A stretch of 64,000 bases of DNA from CAVOXO01 sp963700425 (GCA_963700425.1 CAVOXO010000001.1:1550001-1614000), one strand, 5' to 3'; numbered from the stretch's first letter, positions 28,204-37,974 are shown. The notes: generated by a model from the letters alone, not told the origin. Numbers and translations are program-made.

Positions 28204-29028
28204 CGGGCCGTCACCGCCAACAGCGGTTCGACGTCGGGCCACGTGAGCACGGGGCCGTCTCTGCAGACGAACAGCGGCCCGAGCTGGCAGTGGCCACAAT
28301 GCCCGATCGCGCAGTGCATGTTCCGTTCCAGCGACAACACGATCTGGTCGGCCGGCACTCCCGCCTCGACGAGGCCCCGGGCGGAGAACCGCATCATGAC
28401 CTCCGGCCCGCAGATGAAGGCCGTGGTGCCGGCCGGGTCGACCACCGCCGCGTCGATGAGCGTGGTGACGAGTCCCACATGGCCCTGCCACGACGACGGG
28501 CCGGCGTCGACGGTGACGTGGACGTCGATGTGCTGCTCCCATACCTCGATGTCACTGGCGAAGAGGAGGTCGTCGGGAGTGCGCGCCCCCACGAGCAGGG
28601 TGGCGCGCCCGAAGTCCGGGCGACGGGAGATCAGATCGAGGACCAGGGCGCGCAGCGGAGCGACACCGAGCCCCCCGGCGATCATGACCACATCGCGTCC
28701 CCGGGCCCGTGACAGGTCCCATGGCGTGCCGAACGGGCCGCGGAGGCCGATGACATCGCCCTCCGCGCGCGCAGAGAGCATCGCTCACGGCGCCGACCCG
28801 TCGGATGGTGTGGGCGAGAACCTCACCGTCGGAATCCGCCAGCGAGATCGGCGCCTCTCCCACCCCGATCGCCCACAACATGTTGATCTGACCGGGAGCA
28901 GGCGTGTCGATCGCTGCGTCGACCGGGCTCAGCCACAGCGTGGCCGTGTCGGCCATCTCCTCGTGACGGGCCACGACCTCGTACAGCAGCGGGGTCATCG
29001 GCCCTCGCCCCTCTGATCCCGCCGTCAC
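28200..29028 (-). CDS. hydG: Hydrogenase FAD/NAD(P)-binding (gamma) subunit (one frameshift)
   Basis: The ferredoxin-NADP reductase-like subunit passes electrons to NAD(P). The N-terminal FAD barrel runs to AHTIRRVGAVSDA; an extra base near 28779 (GAT-G-CTC) shifts the frame, which resumes as LSARAEGDVIGLRGPFGTPW, then the NAD(P) fold VMIAGGLGVAPLRAL and the C-terminal [2Fe-2S] site ERNMHCAIGHCGHCQLGPLFVCRDG. Corrected length about 275 residues. GTG at 29028 overlaps the hydB stop; ATG at 28998 is an alternative start. Confidence 0.92.
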
Positions 29029-30155
29029 GATCGTCCCCCGTCCGTGGTGGGTTCCTCCGGCGCCGCCGCCAGCGCCGCGATCTCCTCGGTGAGGTCGATT
29101 CCCACCGGGCACCAGGTGATGCACCGCCCGCAACCCACACAGCCCGAACTTCCGAACTGGTCGTGCCACGTGACCAGCTTGTGGAGCAACCACTGGCGAT
29201 ATCTCGATGCGACACTCGATCGGACAGCTCCCCCCTGCATGTGCGTGAAGTCGAGGTTGAAGCACGAATCCCACACACGCCATCGCTCCGAGTCGAGCCC
29301 GGCCAGATCCATGGAGTCCTCGGTTGTCCCGCAGAAGCAGGTCGGGCACACCATCGTGCAATTCCCGCAGGCCAGGCATCGGGTGGCGACGTCGTCCCAA
29401 CGAGGATGCTCGGGGTGCTCGGCGGCCCGTGGAGGGTCCTCCGGACGCAACTCCCGACCCATGTGAGCGCTGGCGGCGGCGGTGACCGCGGCGACGGCGT
29501 CGAGGTCGGACCGGGTCGCCGGCCGTGATCCGATGGCAGCGAGGAGTTCGGCACCGCGCTCGGACCCGGCCTCGACGACGAATTCGTGACGTCGATCGTC
29601 GTGCAGTTCGGAGATGGCCAGGTCATAGCCCGACCGCGGCGCAGGACCGGTGTCCATCGACGCACAGAAGCATGTCGTGCCGGGGTGTCCGCAACCGACG
29701 GCGACGATGAAGACGTCCGCCCGCTGCGCCGCATAGGTGGGGTCAGTGGCGCCGGGGGCCGTGAAGACCGCGTCGAGAATCCCCAGCGCCATGAGATCAC
29801 AGGATCGAATACCGAAGAACGCAAGGGGAATCGCGGTGGGCTCCGGCTCGACGACACGCACCGCCCCGTCTCGGCGGGTGGACCTGATGAGGAGCGTCCG
29901 CTCGGGGTAGAGGTAGCGCTTCCACGACGTCGACGGGCTCGAGAAGGCGAACACCTCGCTCGATCCGGTCGGCTCGAGTCGGTACCGACCAGCGTCCTGC
30001 TCCTCGGTCCAACCGACGGGCAGCTCCGCGGCCGTCTCGATCTGATCGTGGTCGATCACACCGTCGCGGACGGTCGGCCCGACGACGGTCCGACCACTCT
30101 CGCGGAGCAGCCGCACGAGGTCGTCGAGGCCCTCGGGGCCGATCACCTGGGCCAT
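29025..30155 (-). CDS. hydB: Hydrogenase iron-sulfur (beta) subunit
   Basis: The first gene of the operon encodes a 376-residue subunit with two [4Fe-4S] ferredoxin motifs, CLACGNCTMVCPTCFC and CVGCGRCITWCPVGID, plus FFGIRSCDLMALGILD and GCGHPGTTCFCAS upstream. This matches the HydB/SHI-beta family (about 370 residues). ATG at 30155 follows an excellent GGAGGG site; a longer frame upstream lacks support. Confidence 0.95.
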   Translation of the reverse strand: MAQVIGPEGLDDLVRLLRESGRTVVGPTVRDGVIDHDQIETAAELPVGWTEEQDAGRYRLEPTGSSEVFAFSSPSTSWKRYLYPERTLLIRSTRRDGAVRVVEPEPTAIPLAFFGIRSCDLMALGILDAVFTAPGATDPTYAAQRADVFIVAVGCGHPGTTCFCASMDTGPAPRSGYDLAISELHDDRRHEFVVEAGSERGAELLAAIGSRPATRSDLDAVAAVTAAASAHMGRELRPEDPPRAAEHPEHPRWDDVATRCLACGNCTMVCPTCFCGTTEDSMDLAGLDSERWRVWDSCFNLDFTHMQGGAVRSSVASRYRQWLLHKLVTWHDQFGSSGCVGCGRCITWCPVGIDLTEEIAALAAAPEEPTTDGGRS

Positions 30156-30215
30156 GATCCCTCCTGCCCGGGGCTCTGGCGGACCCGGCCCGGCGACGAG
30201 CGCGCGGTCGCGGCA

Positions 30216-30228
30216 CCCGAGCATCGGG
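30216..30228. promoter_or_regulatory. Small inverted repeat in the hydrogenase promoter region
   Basis: CCCGAGCATCGGG (5-bp arms around GCA) lies 61 bp upstream of hydB and 71 bp upstream of the divergent hydrolase. It is the clearest symmetric sequence in this 143-bp region, where I saw no good DosR-box match. It may be an operator. Confidence 0.3.
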
Positions 30229-30298
30229 ACGGCCGGGAGTGCGGGGGTGGGCGGACCGCTCCCTTGCGGCGCGACGGACCCCCGGCAAGAGTTGCGTC

Positions 30299-31258
30299 GT
30301 GGTCCCCCCGCCGAGCTCCACCGACGAACCCCGGCCTGTGCTGGTCATCCATGGCGTGGCGACGCGGGATCGGGACGGCTTCGAGGCCGATGTCGCACAG
30401 CTGGGTGCGGCCCTGGGTTCGCAGGTGCGCCTGGTTCCGGTGTACTGGGGCGACTTCGCCCGTGAGGCCGAAGCGGTCGACCGTGTCCTTCCCTACCCGG
30501 AGTGGGCGGGCCGCGACCACAAGGCCGATCCCGCCGACAACGCCTCGGTATCTCTGCGCGACGCGCTGTCCGACAGGGACATGTCCGATGTCGTGTCGAC
30601 GATCACGGGCAGCTGGCAGCGCCTCTCGGGCCGTTCTCGTCGGCGGCTGATCGGCGAGTTCTACGCCGTCGTCCGCCGACAGTACCTCCGGGCGGCGGCT
30701 CAGTTCACCGGCGACCTGGTCCTCTACCACCGCCGTCAGGCGGAGCTGCATGCCGTCATCTGGGAGACGGTGATGCGTCACGCGCCGGGCTACGGCCTGG
30801 CGGAGCAGCCGATCGACGTGATCAGCCACTCGCTCGGCGCGACGATGGTCTTCGATCTCGCCGTCGACGGTCAGCCGCGACTCCACGTCGACCATCTCAT
30901 CACCTGCGCCAGCCAGGCGGGCTTCTTCCATGCGATCGGGGCCTCTCCGACCTCCACGTGGAACGCCGACGCCGATGCTCGGGTGACGCTGCCACCGGCG
31001 ATCTCGTCGTGGGCGAACCTCTATGTCCCGCTGGATCCGTGGGCGTTTCTCGCCGCTCCGGTGTTCCGTCTCCACGACGGGTCCGATCCGGAGGACATAG
31101 AGGTCTTCGCCGGCGATCGAAGCGACCGCATCATGATCCACGCCGCGTCCCACTACTGGTCTCATCCGGTCGTTCTGGCGACGATCCGTCGTCAGCTCGG
31201 TCTCGAGCCACCGCCGATCGCCACCGACGCGCCCGTCAAGAACGGCGGGCGATCTTGA
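30299..31258 (+). CDS. Alpha/beta-hydrolase-like protein
   Basis: The 319-residue protein begins with a hydrolase-type strand and oxyanion loop VLVIHGVATRD and has the nucleophile elbow SHSLGATM near residue 180. A late His-rich segment (MIHAASHYWSHPVV) could supply the catalytic His. It is a lipase/esterase-like fold with unknown substrate. GTG at 30299 (AAGAG upstream) is preferred; GTG at 30239 is in frame. It is divergent from the hydrogenase operon. A related hydrolase lies at 62814. Confidence 0.75.
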   Translation: MVPPPSSTDEPRPVLVIHGVATRDRDGFEADVAQLGAALGSQVRLVPVYWGDFAREAEAVDRVLPYPEWAGRDHKADPADNASVSLRDALSDRDMSDVVSTITGSWQRLSGRSRRRLIGEFYAVVRRQYLRAAAQFTGDLVLYHRRQAELHAVIWETVMRHAPGYGLAEQPIDVISHSLGATMVFDLAVDGQPRLHVDHLITCASQAGFFHAIGASPTSTWNADADARVTLPPAISSWANLYVPLDPWAFLAAPVFRLHDGSDPEDIEVFAGDRSDRIMIHAASHYWSHPVVLATIRRQLGLEPPPIATDAPVKNGGRS

Positions 31259-31316
31259 CGACGGAGGGGCCGCGACGACCCTTGTGAGCCGCGCCGACTC
31301 CACGGGGCCCATCGGA

Positions 31317-31763
31317 TCACGTGGCCGACGGCACAGACGGATCGTGCTGGCCGAAGATGACCTCCCCGGCGACGGGCCGGGTCAGATCCGCCAGGTCGGA
31401 GGACAGGTTGACGAGCAGGTCATCGACGCTGAGCATGCCGACGAACCGGCCCGACCGAACGATCGGTAGGCGCCGGATGGGGTTCTCGCGAAACACGGAG
31501 AAGGCGTCGTGGAGGTCTGCTCCGTCCTGGAGCGTCACGACCGGCGAGCTCATGACGCTGTCGATCCGGGCGTCGTGATCGACACGTTGAGCTATCGCCC
31601 GGCAGACGAGATCGCGGTCGGTGACGATGCCGACGATCTCCTCGCCATCGAGCACGCACAACGCACCGATGGCGGCGGACTCCATGACCGACGCTGCTTC
31701 GACGAGAGTCGCGTCGGGACTGACCGAGACGGGCGGGCGGCGGATCGCTTCGATGGTACGCAC
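31317..31763 (-). CDS. Two-CBS-domain protein (Hrp1/Rv2626c-like)
   Basis: The 148-residue protein consists of two CBS motifs, PDATLVEAASVMESAAIGAL with VGIVTDRDLVCRA, and DSVMSSPVVTLQDGADLHDA with RLPIVRSGRFVGML. Length and layout match Hrp1 (143 residues), one of the most strongly DosR-induced proteins in M. tuberculosis. CBS pairs usually bind adenosyl ligands. I chose GTG at 31763 because AGGAGGA sits 5 nt upstream. A DosR-box-like element lies 54 bp upstream. Confidence 0.92.
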   Translation of the reverse strand: MRTIEAIRRPPVSVSPDATLVEAASVMESAAIGALCVLDGEEIVGIVTDRDLVCRAIAQRVDHDARIDSVMSSPVVTLQDGADLHDAFSVFRENPIRRLPIVRSGRFVGMLSVDDLLVNLSSDLADLTRPVAGEVIFGQHDPSVPSAT

Positions 31764-31817
31764 AGTGTCCTCCTGGATCGATGATCCGAATTCTGCATCG
31801 GCAGGCGGGCGATCACC

Positions 31818-31832
31818 AGAGGAGAAGGTCAC
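31818..31832 (-). promoter_or_regulatory. DosR-box-like element upstream of the CBS protein
   Basis: On the minus strand it reads GTGACCTTCTCCTCT. It shares the GTGACCTTC half with the copy at 3651 and lies 54 bp before GTG 31763. Confidence 0.4.
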
Positions 31833-31892
31833 ATCTTGGCTGGTCGGTCAGACGGAAACACCCAGTCGTCGCGACAGCTCGGGCGCGCACAC

Positions 31893-33518
31893 TCAGCGAC
31901 GCAGTCCCGGGATGCGGAACATCAACTCCAGACCGGCCGTCAGCATCCGAGCGGTCTGTCGGTCGTCGAGCCACGGCACGCGTGAGACCGGAACGAGATG
32001 CTGGACGGCCACGGTCTTCGGCTCGGTGTACTTGTGGATCCCGTCGGCGCCGTGGCGACGGCCGAGACCCGAATCCTTGAATCCACCCATCGGGGCGTCG
32101 ACCGAACCCCACGCCGCGGCATACGCCTCGTTGACGTTCACCGTCCCCGCATCGAGTCGGGCGCCCACGTCTGCGCCGCGCCGCGAGGATCCCGAGACCA
32201 CCGCCGCGTTGAGGCCGTAGCGAGACCCGTTGACCAGGCTCACCGCCGAGTCGAGGTCGTCGTATCCGTAGATCGAGACGACGGGACCGAACGTCTCCTC
32301 CGCGAACAGCGTCATCTCCGGGGTCACTCCGGTCAGCACGGTGGGGTCGAAGAAGAACGGCCCCAGATCCGGCCGGGGCCTCCCTCCGGTGACCACGGTG
32401 GCACCCTTGGAGACGGCATCGTCCACATGCTGGGTCACCGTCGTCAGTTGGTCGGCCGAGATCAACGATCCCATGTCGCCGTCCCAACCGATGTCGTTCG
32501 CCGGCGTCATCTCCTCGACCCGTGCCCGCATGGCGTTCACAAAGGCGGCGCGCATGGCATTCGGAACGTAGATGCGCTCGAAGGAGATGCAGAGCTGGCC
32601 GCTGTTCGCGAAGCTCCCGCGAATCGCTATCTCGACGGCGTCGTCCACCGCCGCGTCGTCGAGGATCAACAACGCGTTCTTGCCGCCCAGTTCGAGAGCA
32701 CATCCGATGAGTCGTTCGGCACACTGGCGAGCCACGGTCCGGCCGGTGTCGGTGGACCCGGTGAAGGTGATGAAGTCGGCATTGTCGATGATCGCCGTGC
32801 CGACGACCGACCCACGACCGGTCACGATGTGGAGGAGATCGTCGGGCAGGCCCGCCTCCTCGAAGAGCTCGGCGATCCACAGAGCGGTGAAGGGGGTGAG
32901 CGCAGCGGGCTTGATGACCGCGGCGTTTCCGGCCATCAGCGCCGGAATGGCGTCGGTGATGCCCATCGACAGGGGGTAGTTCCAGGGAGCGATGAAGCCG
33001 ACGACGCCCTTGGGAACGCGCACCTCCCGGGTCCGGGTGAGGACCGGAAGTGCCCCTTCTCGACGCTTCGGCGAGAGGTGGCTCTCCGCCCGGCGGGCGT
33101 AGTAGTTGGACACGATGGCTGTGTCGGCGACTTCTTCGAAGGCGTGACCACGGGCCTTCGCCGTCTCGATCTGCATGATGTCGAGGATCTCGTCCTGCCG
33201 TTCGAGCACCAGCCGCGCGAGTTCGCGGAGAACGTGGCCGCGCCCCTCGAACGATCGCGCCGCCCACGCCGGCTGCGCTTCGCGGGCACGGGAGAAGGCG
33301 TCGTCGACGTCCTCGGCCGCAGACGCGGGCACCGAGGCGACCACCGAGTCGGTGTAGGGGCTGCGGATGTCGAGGGGCTCGCGGGCCTCCAGGACGCTCA
33401 CCCTCGCTGCCAGTTGCGCGAAACGCGATGGCGAGACGGGCCAGGTCCTCTCGGGGCTGGAGGACGTGGCTCCGTTCGAGGAGGCCGGGGTCGGCTCGTT
33501 GACGGCTGTCGCTGACAT
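31893..33518 (-). CDS. gabD2: Succinate-semialdehyde dehydrogenase (GabD2-like)
   Basis: An NAD(P)-dependent aldehyde dehydrogenase of 541 residues. Visible motifs: GFIAPWNYPLSMGITDAIPA (cofactor site), FTGSTDTGR, the general base Glu in ELGGKNALL (about 276) and the catalytic Cys in NSGQLCISFERIYV (about 309). The overall sequence is closest to mycobacterial GabD2-type enzymes, but aldehyde specificity is inferred. The C-terminal tail after about 500 is extended and basic. ATG at 33518 has GGGAG upstream. Confidence 0.92.
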   Translation of the reverse strand: MSATAVNEPTPASSNGATSSSPERTWPVSPSRFAQLAARVSVLEAREPLDIRSPYTDSVVASVPASAAEDVDDAFSRAREAQPAWAARSFEGRGHVLRELARLVLERQDEILDIMQIETAKARGHAFEEVADTAIVSNYYARRAESHLSPKRREGALPVLTRTREVRVPKGVVGFIAPWNYPLSMGITDAIPALMAGNAAVIKPAALTPFTALWIAELFEEAGLPDDLLHIVTGRGSVVGTAIIDNADFITFTGSTDTGRTVARQCAERLIGCALELGGKNALLILDDAAVDDAVEIAIRGSFANSGQLCISFERIYVPNAMRAAFVNAMRARVEEMTPANDIGWDGDMGSLISADQLTTVTQHVDDAVSKGATVVTGGRPRPDLGPFFFDPTVLTGVTPEMTLFAEETFGPVVSIYGYDDLDSAVSLVNGSRYGLNAAVVSGSSRRGADVGARLDAGTVNVNEAYAAAWGSVDAPMGGFKDSGLGRRHGADGIHKYTEPKTVAVQHLVPVSRVPWLDDRQTARMLTAGLELMFRIPGLRR

Positions 33519-33627
33519 GGACGTTCTCCCGATGTGGCAGTGCGGTCGATCGTTTCGACACCGGCGATGCTAGGGACATTGCGCTCGACCGGCCATCCGG
33601 AGCCGGCGGAACGCGTCTGAGAGTTGA

Positions 33628-33642
33628 GGGACCGTCTGCCAC
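33628..33642 (+). promoter_or_regulatory. Possible DosR-box-like element upstream of the reductase
   Basis: GGGACCGTCTGCCAC, 11 of 15 matches with only the left arm intact, 45 bp before GTG 33688 in the region divergent from gabD2. Confidence 0.3.
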
Positions 33643-33687
33643 GACGCATCGGGAAGCGCGTGTCACACCGTGCCCTAGGCTCGGGAC

Positions 33688-34920
33688 GTGAGCCACCGCG
33701 ACGACCGCCGCCTCGACCTCGTCGTCTTCGGGGCGACGAGCTTCGTAGGGCAGATCCTGTGCCGTCACCTCGTCGAGCGACACGGAATCGACGGTGACTT
33801 CCGCTGGGCCATCGCGGGACGGAGCCGTTCCAAGCTCGACAGGGTCGCAGCCGACACCGGAGCCGACGTCGAACGTATCGTCGCCGACGCGGCGGACCGG
33901 GTCTCCCTCGACGAACTCGTCGACTCGACCCGCGTGGTGGTGTCGACCGTCGGGCCGTACGCCCTCTACGGATCGGAGTTGGTCGCGGCTGTCGCTTCCT
34001 CGGGCACCGACTACTGCGACCTCACCGGTGAAACCCCGTGGATGCGTCGGATGATCGATGAACACAGCGCAGCGGCCGAATCGAGCGGGGCCCGGGTCGT
34101 CCATGCATGCGGTTTCGATTCCATTCCCTCCGACCTCGGAGTGTGGTTCACCCAGCAGGCGGCCCTCGAACGATTCGGCGAGCCGTGCACACGCATCGCC
34201 ATGCGGGTCAAGGCCACCAAGGGAGCGGCCAGCGGAGGCACCGTCGCCAGCATGCTCAACGTCGTCGAGGAAGCGTCCGCGGACCCCGAACTCCGGAGGA
34301 TGCTCGCCGATCCCTACGCACTTGCGCCGGCCGGTTTCCGTTCGGGCGTCCGGCAACCGAACGTCACACGGCCGATCCACGACCTCGCGTCCGACTCGTG
34401 GGTCGCTCCGTTCGTGATGGCGGCCGTCAACACCCGCGTCGTGCACCGAAGCCATGCGCTCGCGGGCCGACCGTGGGGCGACGACTTCGTCTACGACGAG
34501 GCGATGATGACGGGTCCGGGACCCCTCGGTGCCCTCAAGGCAGCGGCCGTGGTCGCCGGCATCGGCGGGTTCCTCGGCGCGGCCGCTCTGCAGCCCACCC
34601 GATCACTGCTGAACAGGTTCGTCCTGCCTCAACCCGGCGACGGTCCCGACCCCGATGCACAGGAGGCCGGGTTCTTCGATCTCAGGTTCTTCGGATCCGC
34701 CGCGGACGGTCGTTCGATGACGGTGAAAGTGACCGGCGATCGCGATCCGGGATACGGGTGCACCGCGAAGATGCTCGGTGAGAGTGCGCTCTGTCTGTCG
34801 AGGCTCGGCGAGGAGGCGCCGGCCGGTGGATTCTGGACGCCGTCGACCGCCCTCGGTGGTGACCTCGTCGAGCTTCTGGTCGAGAACGCGGGGATGACCT
34901 TTGCCGTTCTCGATCGCTAG
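33688..34920 (+). CDS. Saccharopine-dehydrogenase-like / trans-acting enoyl reductase family protein
   Basis: The 410-residue NAD(P)-binding protein starts with a Rossmann fold VVFGATSFVGQILCRHL, followed by VVSTVGPYALYGSELVAA and ACGFDSIPSDLGVWF, hallmarks of the saccharopine-dehydrogenase-like family that includes mycobacterial trans-acting enoyl reductases. A C-terminal hydrophobic stretch (AAAVVAGIGGFLGAAAL) may touch the membrane. It may reduce a lipid precursor. GTG start at 33688. Confidence 0.88.
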   Translation: MSHRDDRRLDLVVFGATSFVGQILCRHLVERHGIDGDFRWAIAGRSRSKLDRVAADTGADVERIVADAADRVSLDELVDSTRVVVSTVGPYALYGSELVAAVASSGTDYCDLTGETPWMRRMIDEHSAAAESSGARVVHACGFDSIPSDLGVWFTQQAALERFGEPCTRIAMRVKATKGAASGGTVASMLNVVEEASADPELRRMLADPYALAPAGFRSGVRQPNVTRPIHDLASDSWVAPFVMAAVNTRVVHRSHALAGRPWGDDFVYDEAMMTGPGPLGALKAAAVVAGIGGFLGAAALQPTRSLLNRFVLPQPGDGPDPDAQEAGFFDLRFFGSAADGRSMTVKVTGDRDPGYGCTAKMLGESALCLSRLGEEAPAGGFWTPSTALGGDLVELLVENAGMTFAVLDR

Positions 34921-34966
34921 TCGTGCTGCGTCGGGACCGGCCGCCGCGGTCGGATGACGTGCGCTC

Positions 34967-35749
34967 ATGAGCGCGGGCAGCGCCACCGATGCGGGCTCGA
35001 CCGCCGACCCACTCGAGGTCGAGCGCAGCGGTGCCGTCGCCCGCCTCCACCTGAATCGACCGGGGAAGCGCAACGCACTGAGCGCGGAGCTGTGCCGGCG
35101 GCTCTCCGACACGCTGAGCGAGTTCGAGTCAGACCCCGGCATCAGGGTGATCGTCATCGACGGGCGCGGACCGTCGTTCTGCGCAGGCGCCGACCTGTCC
35201 GTCGGTAACGTCGCCGAATCCGGTCGGGACTGGGCATCGCGGCGGCGCGACCAGGGGTCGTGGCAGCGGATTCTGCAGATGCTCGACCGCCTCCCCCAGG
35301 TGACCGTCGCCGCCCTCCACGGTCATGTCGTCGGCGGGGGCGCGCTGCTGGCTGCCGCGTGCGACATCCGGATTGCGGCCACTGGCACCGAGGTGCGGAT
35401 TCCCGAGCTCGCTCTCGACATCCCCCTCACGTGGGGTGGAGTCCCCCTGCTGGTTCGGGAGATCGGGCTTCCGCTGACCAGGGATTGGGTGCTGAGCGGG
35501 CGTCACGTCGATTCCGAGGAGCTGCTGCGATGCGGATTCGCCCAGCACGTGGTGCCTGACGCCGACGTGAGTGAGGCCGTCGATGCCTACGTGGCGAACC
35601 TCCTGGCGCTCTCTCCCCCCGTCCTGGCGATGACCCGATCCCTCACCTCCGCGCTCGGTCGCACCCATTCCGCTCAGGTCGCCGGTTGGGCAGACGCCGA
35701 CCTGCTCCAATGGTCTCTGGAGGAGAACCGGACGATCCCCGAGCGCTGA
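34967..35749 (+). CDS. Enoyl-CoA hydratase/isomerase family protein
   Basis: A crotonase-fold protein of 260 residues. The oxyanion-hole segments are FCAGADLS and GHVVGGGALLAAACDIRIA. At the position of the second catalytic Glu the sequence reads PELALDIPLTWGG, so classical hydratase activity is uncertain and an isomerase or other crotonase reaction is possible. It is 46 bp after the reductase, probably the same transcript. Confidence 0.88.
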   Translation: MSAGSATDAGSTADPLEVERSGAVARLHLNRPGKRNALSAELCRRLSDTLSEFESDPGIRVIVIDGRGPSFCAGADLSVGNVAESGRDWASRRRDQGSWQRILQMLDRLPQVTVAALHGHVVGGGALLAAACDIRIAATGTEVRIPELALDIPLTWGGVPLLVREIGLPLTRDWVLSGRHVDSEELLRCGFAQHVVPDADVSEAVDAYVANLLALSPPVLAMTRSLTSALGRTHSAQVAGWADADLLQWSLEENRTIPER

Positions 35750-35758
35750 GGGTCCCGC

Positions 35759-35992
35759 TCAGGCTTCGCGGGCGATGACCGCGGGGCGGCTGACCTCGCA
35801 CCACGCCATCGACACGGGGTTGAAGATGATCCATCCGTCGATGCCGTGCAGCTTGGCAACCGCGTGACCCACCGCCCGTGCGCCGTCGAGAAAGTCTTCG
35901 AGGGTCCCCTCCCACTCGATGTTGCGACGTGCGTCGACGGTTCTCAACTCGATGATCTCCATCGGGTCCAACCGTAGTCCGGCGACGGTCAC
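35759..35992 (-). CDS. Small hypothetical protein (77 aa)
   Basis: GTG at 35992 overlaps the preceding metallohydrolase stop by 4 bp (GTGA), which supports translation and decides the start; ATG at 35962 is internal. The segment RNIEWEGTLEDFLDGARAVGHAV and the later GWIIFNPVSMAW suggest a compact alpha/beta protein. No family recognised. Confidence 0.6.
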   Translation of the reverse strand: MTVAGLRLDPMEIIELRTVDARRNIEWEGTLEDFLDGARAVGHAVAKLHGIDGWIIFNPVSMAWCEVSRPAVIAREA

Positions 35993-36903
35993 GGAGCGCT
36001 GAGCGTCTCCACGGGCCTCATCGTGTGCACCGGGAGGCCGGGCGCGCACCGCGCGAGGTCATCGACGAATCGACCCAGGTTGACGTTGAACGAGAACCCC
36101 ATGGTGGCGTCCAGCGGCCGGAAGAAGTCGTCGTGATGATGCGCGATCACCACTGCGGGGTCGACGGCCGCGAGGAATCGCTCGACGAAGTTCCGCGTGA
36201 ACCCACGACCTGCGATGCCACAGAGGAAGACATCGACACCGCCCGAAGGAACCTGGTCATCGATGAGGTTGGCCGATCCCTGGTGGTAGAGGACGATGCC
36301 GGCCACCTCGATTCTGATCCCCCAGACCTGACCGCACCGGTACGAACCGGCTCCGAGATGATCGAGACTGTCGCAGGTGAGCTCTCCGTCACTGGGGACC
36401 TTGAGCCCGGCGATCAGCTTGGAGTGCGCGCTGGGAACGAATGTCACCCCGAACGGACCGATGTCGTAGCGCCGATGGGGATCGACCACGATCGCGGAGG
36501 CGGCGAGGCCGTTCAGGGCGAGGAGCCGGCGAACCGACGTCGAGCCGAAGATCTGTGAGCCACGAGCGGCGAGCGCCGGAACGTCGACGGCATGATCGAA
36601 GTGGGAGTGACCCACGAGGACGGCGTCGGTGTAGGGCAACCATCGATCGACGGCTTCGGGGTCCGAGACCAACGGTCGCGATCTCAACACCGTCCCCAGC
36701 GACGACCTCGACACATAGGGATCGATCAGAACGGTGACGTCCTCGTACGTCAGGCGGAAACCAGCGGTCCCGAGCCACTCGATCTCGAGGCCGGCGGGCA
36801 CTCCGGCGGCGGTGCGAGCCCAGTCGAGTTCGTCGTGAACAGCCGGATCCTCGGAGTGGCGAAGGGGGAGCCAATGTCGCTTCGCCACCTGCCCATCGTT
36901 CAT
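35989..36903 (-). CDS. MBL-fold metallo-hydrolase (UlaG-like)
   Basis: The 304-residue protein has the zinc motif GHSHFDHAVDVP (residues 98-109), preceded by LEIEWLGTAGFRLTYEDVTVLIDPY (first strands), with later ligands around VPSAHSKLIAGLK and VIAHHHDDFFRP. It resembles UlaG/NAPE-PLD-type lactonases or phosphodiesterases. ATG at 36903. Divergent from the universal stress protein. Substrate unknown. Confidence 0.88.
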   Translation of the reverse strand: MNDGQVAKRHWLPLRHSEDPAVHDELDWARTAAGVPAGLEIEWLGTAGFRLTYEDVTVLIDPYVSRSSLGTVLRSRPLVSDPEAVDRWLPYTDAVLVGHSHFDHAVDVPALAARGSQIFGSTSVRRLLALNGLAASAIVVDPHRRYDIGPFGVTFVPSAHSKLIAGLKVPSDGELTCDSLDHLGAGSYRCGQVWGIRIEVAGIVLYHQGSANLIDDQVPSGGVDVFLCGIAGRGFTRNFVERFLAAVDPAVVIAHHHDDFFRPLDATMGFSFNVNLGRFVDDLARCAPGLPVHTMRPVETLSAP

Positions 36904-37050
36904 CGCAGGACCACCGACTGGCAACCCAGTGGGACGGTGCCGGTCCGCAGGGCGGCCGTGACCGGCGGTCCGGCCCGCACGGCTACCGTGATCTTGGCCG
37001 CCCGCAAGCTCACGAGCCGCGGCCTTGTCGACCCAGCGGAGACATCACCG

Positions 37051-37974
37051 ATGAAGAGATTCGAGAACATCCTGTTCAGCCCGCTGGCCTCGCACGACAA
37101 CCCGGCCGCGGTACGTCGGATCGGCGACCTGGCGAGACAGAGCGGCGCCCGCCTGTCGCTGTTGGGCGTGATCCCCGAGAGGTCCGCGCTGCAGCGCATC
37201 AAAGAGCGTATGGCCCTCGATGCCCGCGTCGACGACGCGGCGCGGAACGACCTGGCCACGAAGCTGACCCGCTGGACGCCCGACGGCGTCAACGGGGACG
37301 TCGAACACCGTGTCGCGAGCGGGAACCCGGCGCTGGCCATCATCGAGCGGGTCGTCTCCGCCGGCCACGACCTCGTCGTGGTCACCACCGACGACGATGC
37401 GGAGGACAGGGCGACGATCAAACGCCTCCTCCGCAAGTGCCCCTGTCCGGTCTGGGTGATTCGTCCGACGCGGGCCCGGACCCAGCGGGTTCTCGCCGCC
37501 GTCGACCCCGAATCGGAAGCGACAGGTCTCAACACGTTGATCCTGGAGCTGGCGGCGTCCATGGTCGATCTCTATGGCGGCGAGCTTCATCTCGTCCATG
37601 CATGGGAGCTCTACGGCGAATCGACGATGCGCACCTCATCGTTCCTTCGCATGGACCCCGACGCGGTCGATGCCCTCGTCGAGGAAGAGCGGATCCGTCG
37701 GCGTGCCGCCGTCGACGAGCTGGTTGCCGCCGGCCCCGCGATCCCGGAGGGTTGGGAGGTCCATCTCGAAAAGGGTTCAGCGGCCTCCGCCATCGGCAGC
37801 CTGGTATCCCGACTCCGCATCAATCTGTTGGTGATGGGAACCGTCGAACGCACAGGAGTGCCTGGGCTGGTCATGGGCAACACGGCCGAGCGCGTCCTCG
37901 ATGAAGCCCGGTGCTCGGTGATCGCTCTCAAGCCGGACGGCTTCGTGAGTCCGATCGTCTTTGCCGGACTGTGA
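37051..37974 (+). CDS. Universal stress protein, tandem domains
   Basis: The 307-residue protein carries two Usp domains. The first (about 1-140) ends with CPCPVWVIRPT; the second (about 145-305) begins RVLAAVDPESEATGLN and has the ATP-binding loop LVMGTVERTGVPGLVMGNTAERVL. The second loop GxxGxxxGxxA-like pattern suggests ATP binding. The layout is UspE-like. ATG at 37051 with GGAG upstream. It is followed by the P-type ATPase gene. Several DosR-regulon genes of M. tuberculosis are Usp proteins. Confidence 0.92.
   Translation: MKRFENILFSPLASHDNPAAVRRIGDLARQSGARLSLLGVIPERSALQRIKERMALDARVDDAARNDLATKLTRWTPDGVNGDVEHRVASGNPALAIIERVVSAGHDLVVVTTDDDAEDRATIKRLLRKCPCPVWVIRPTRARTQRVLAAVDPESEATGLNTLILELAASMVDLYGGELHLVHAWELYGESTMRTSSFLRMDPDAVDALVEEERIRRRAAVDELVAAGPAIPEGWEVHLEKGSAASAIGSLVSRLRINLLVMGTVERTGVPGLVMGNTAERVLDEARCSVIALKPDGFVSPIVFAGL

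Noticed and set aside
30156..30298. DosR box upstream of the hydrogenase operon
   Set aside because: Candidates such as GGGACGGCCGGGAGT match at only about 9 of 15 positions, so no box is claimed despite the precedent in mycobacteria.
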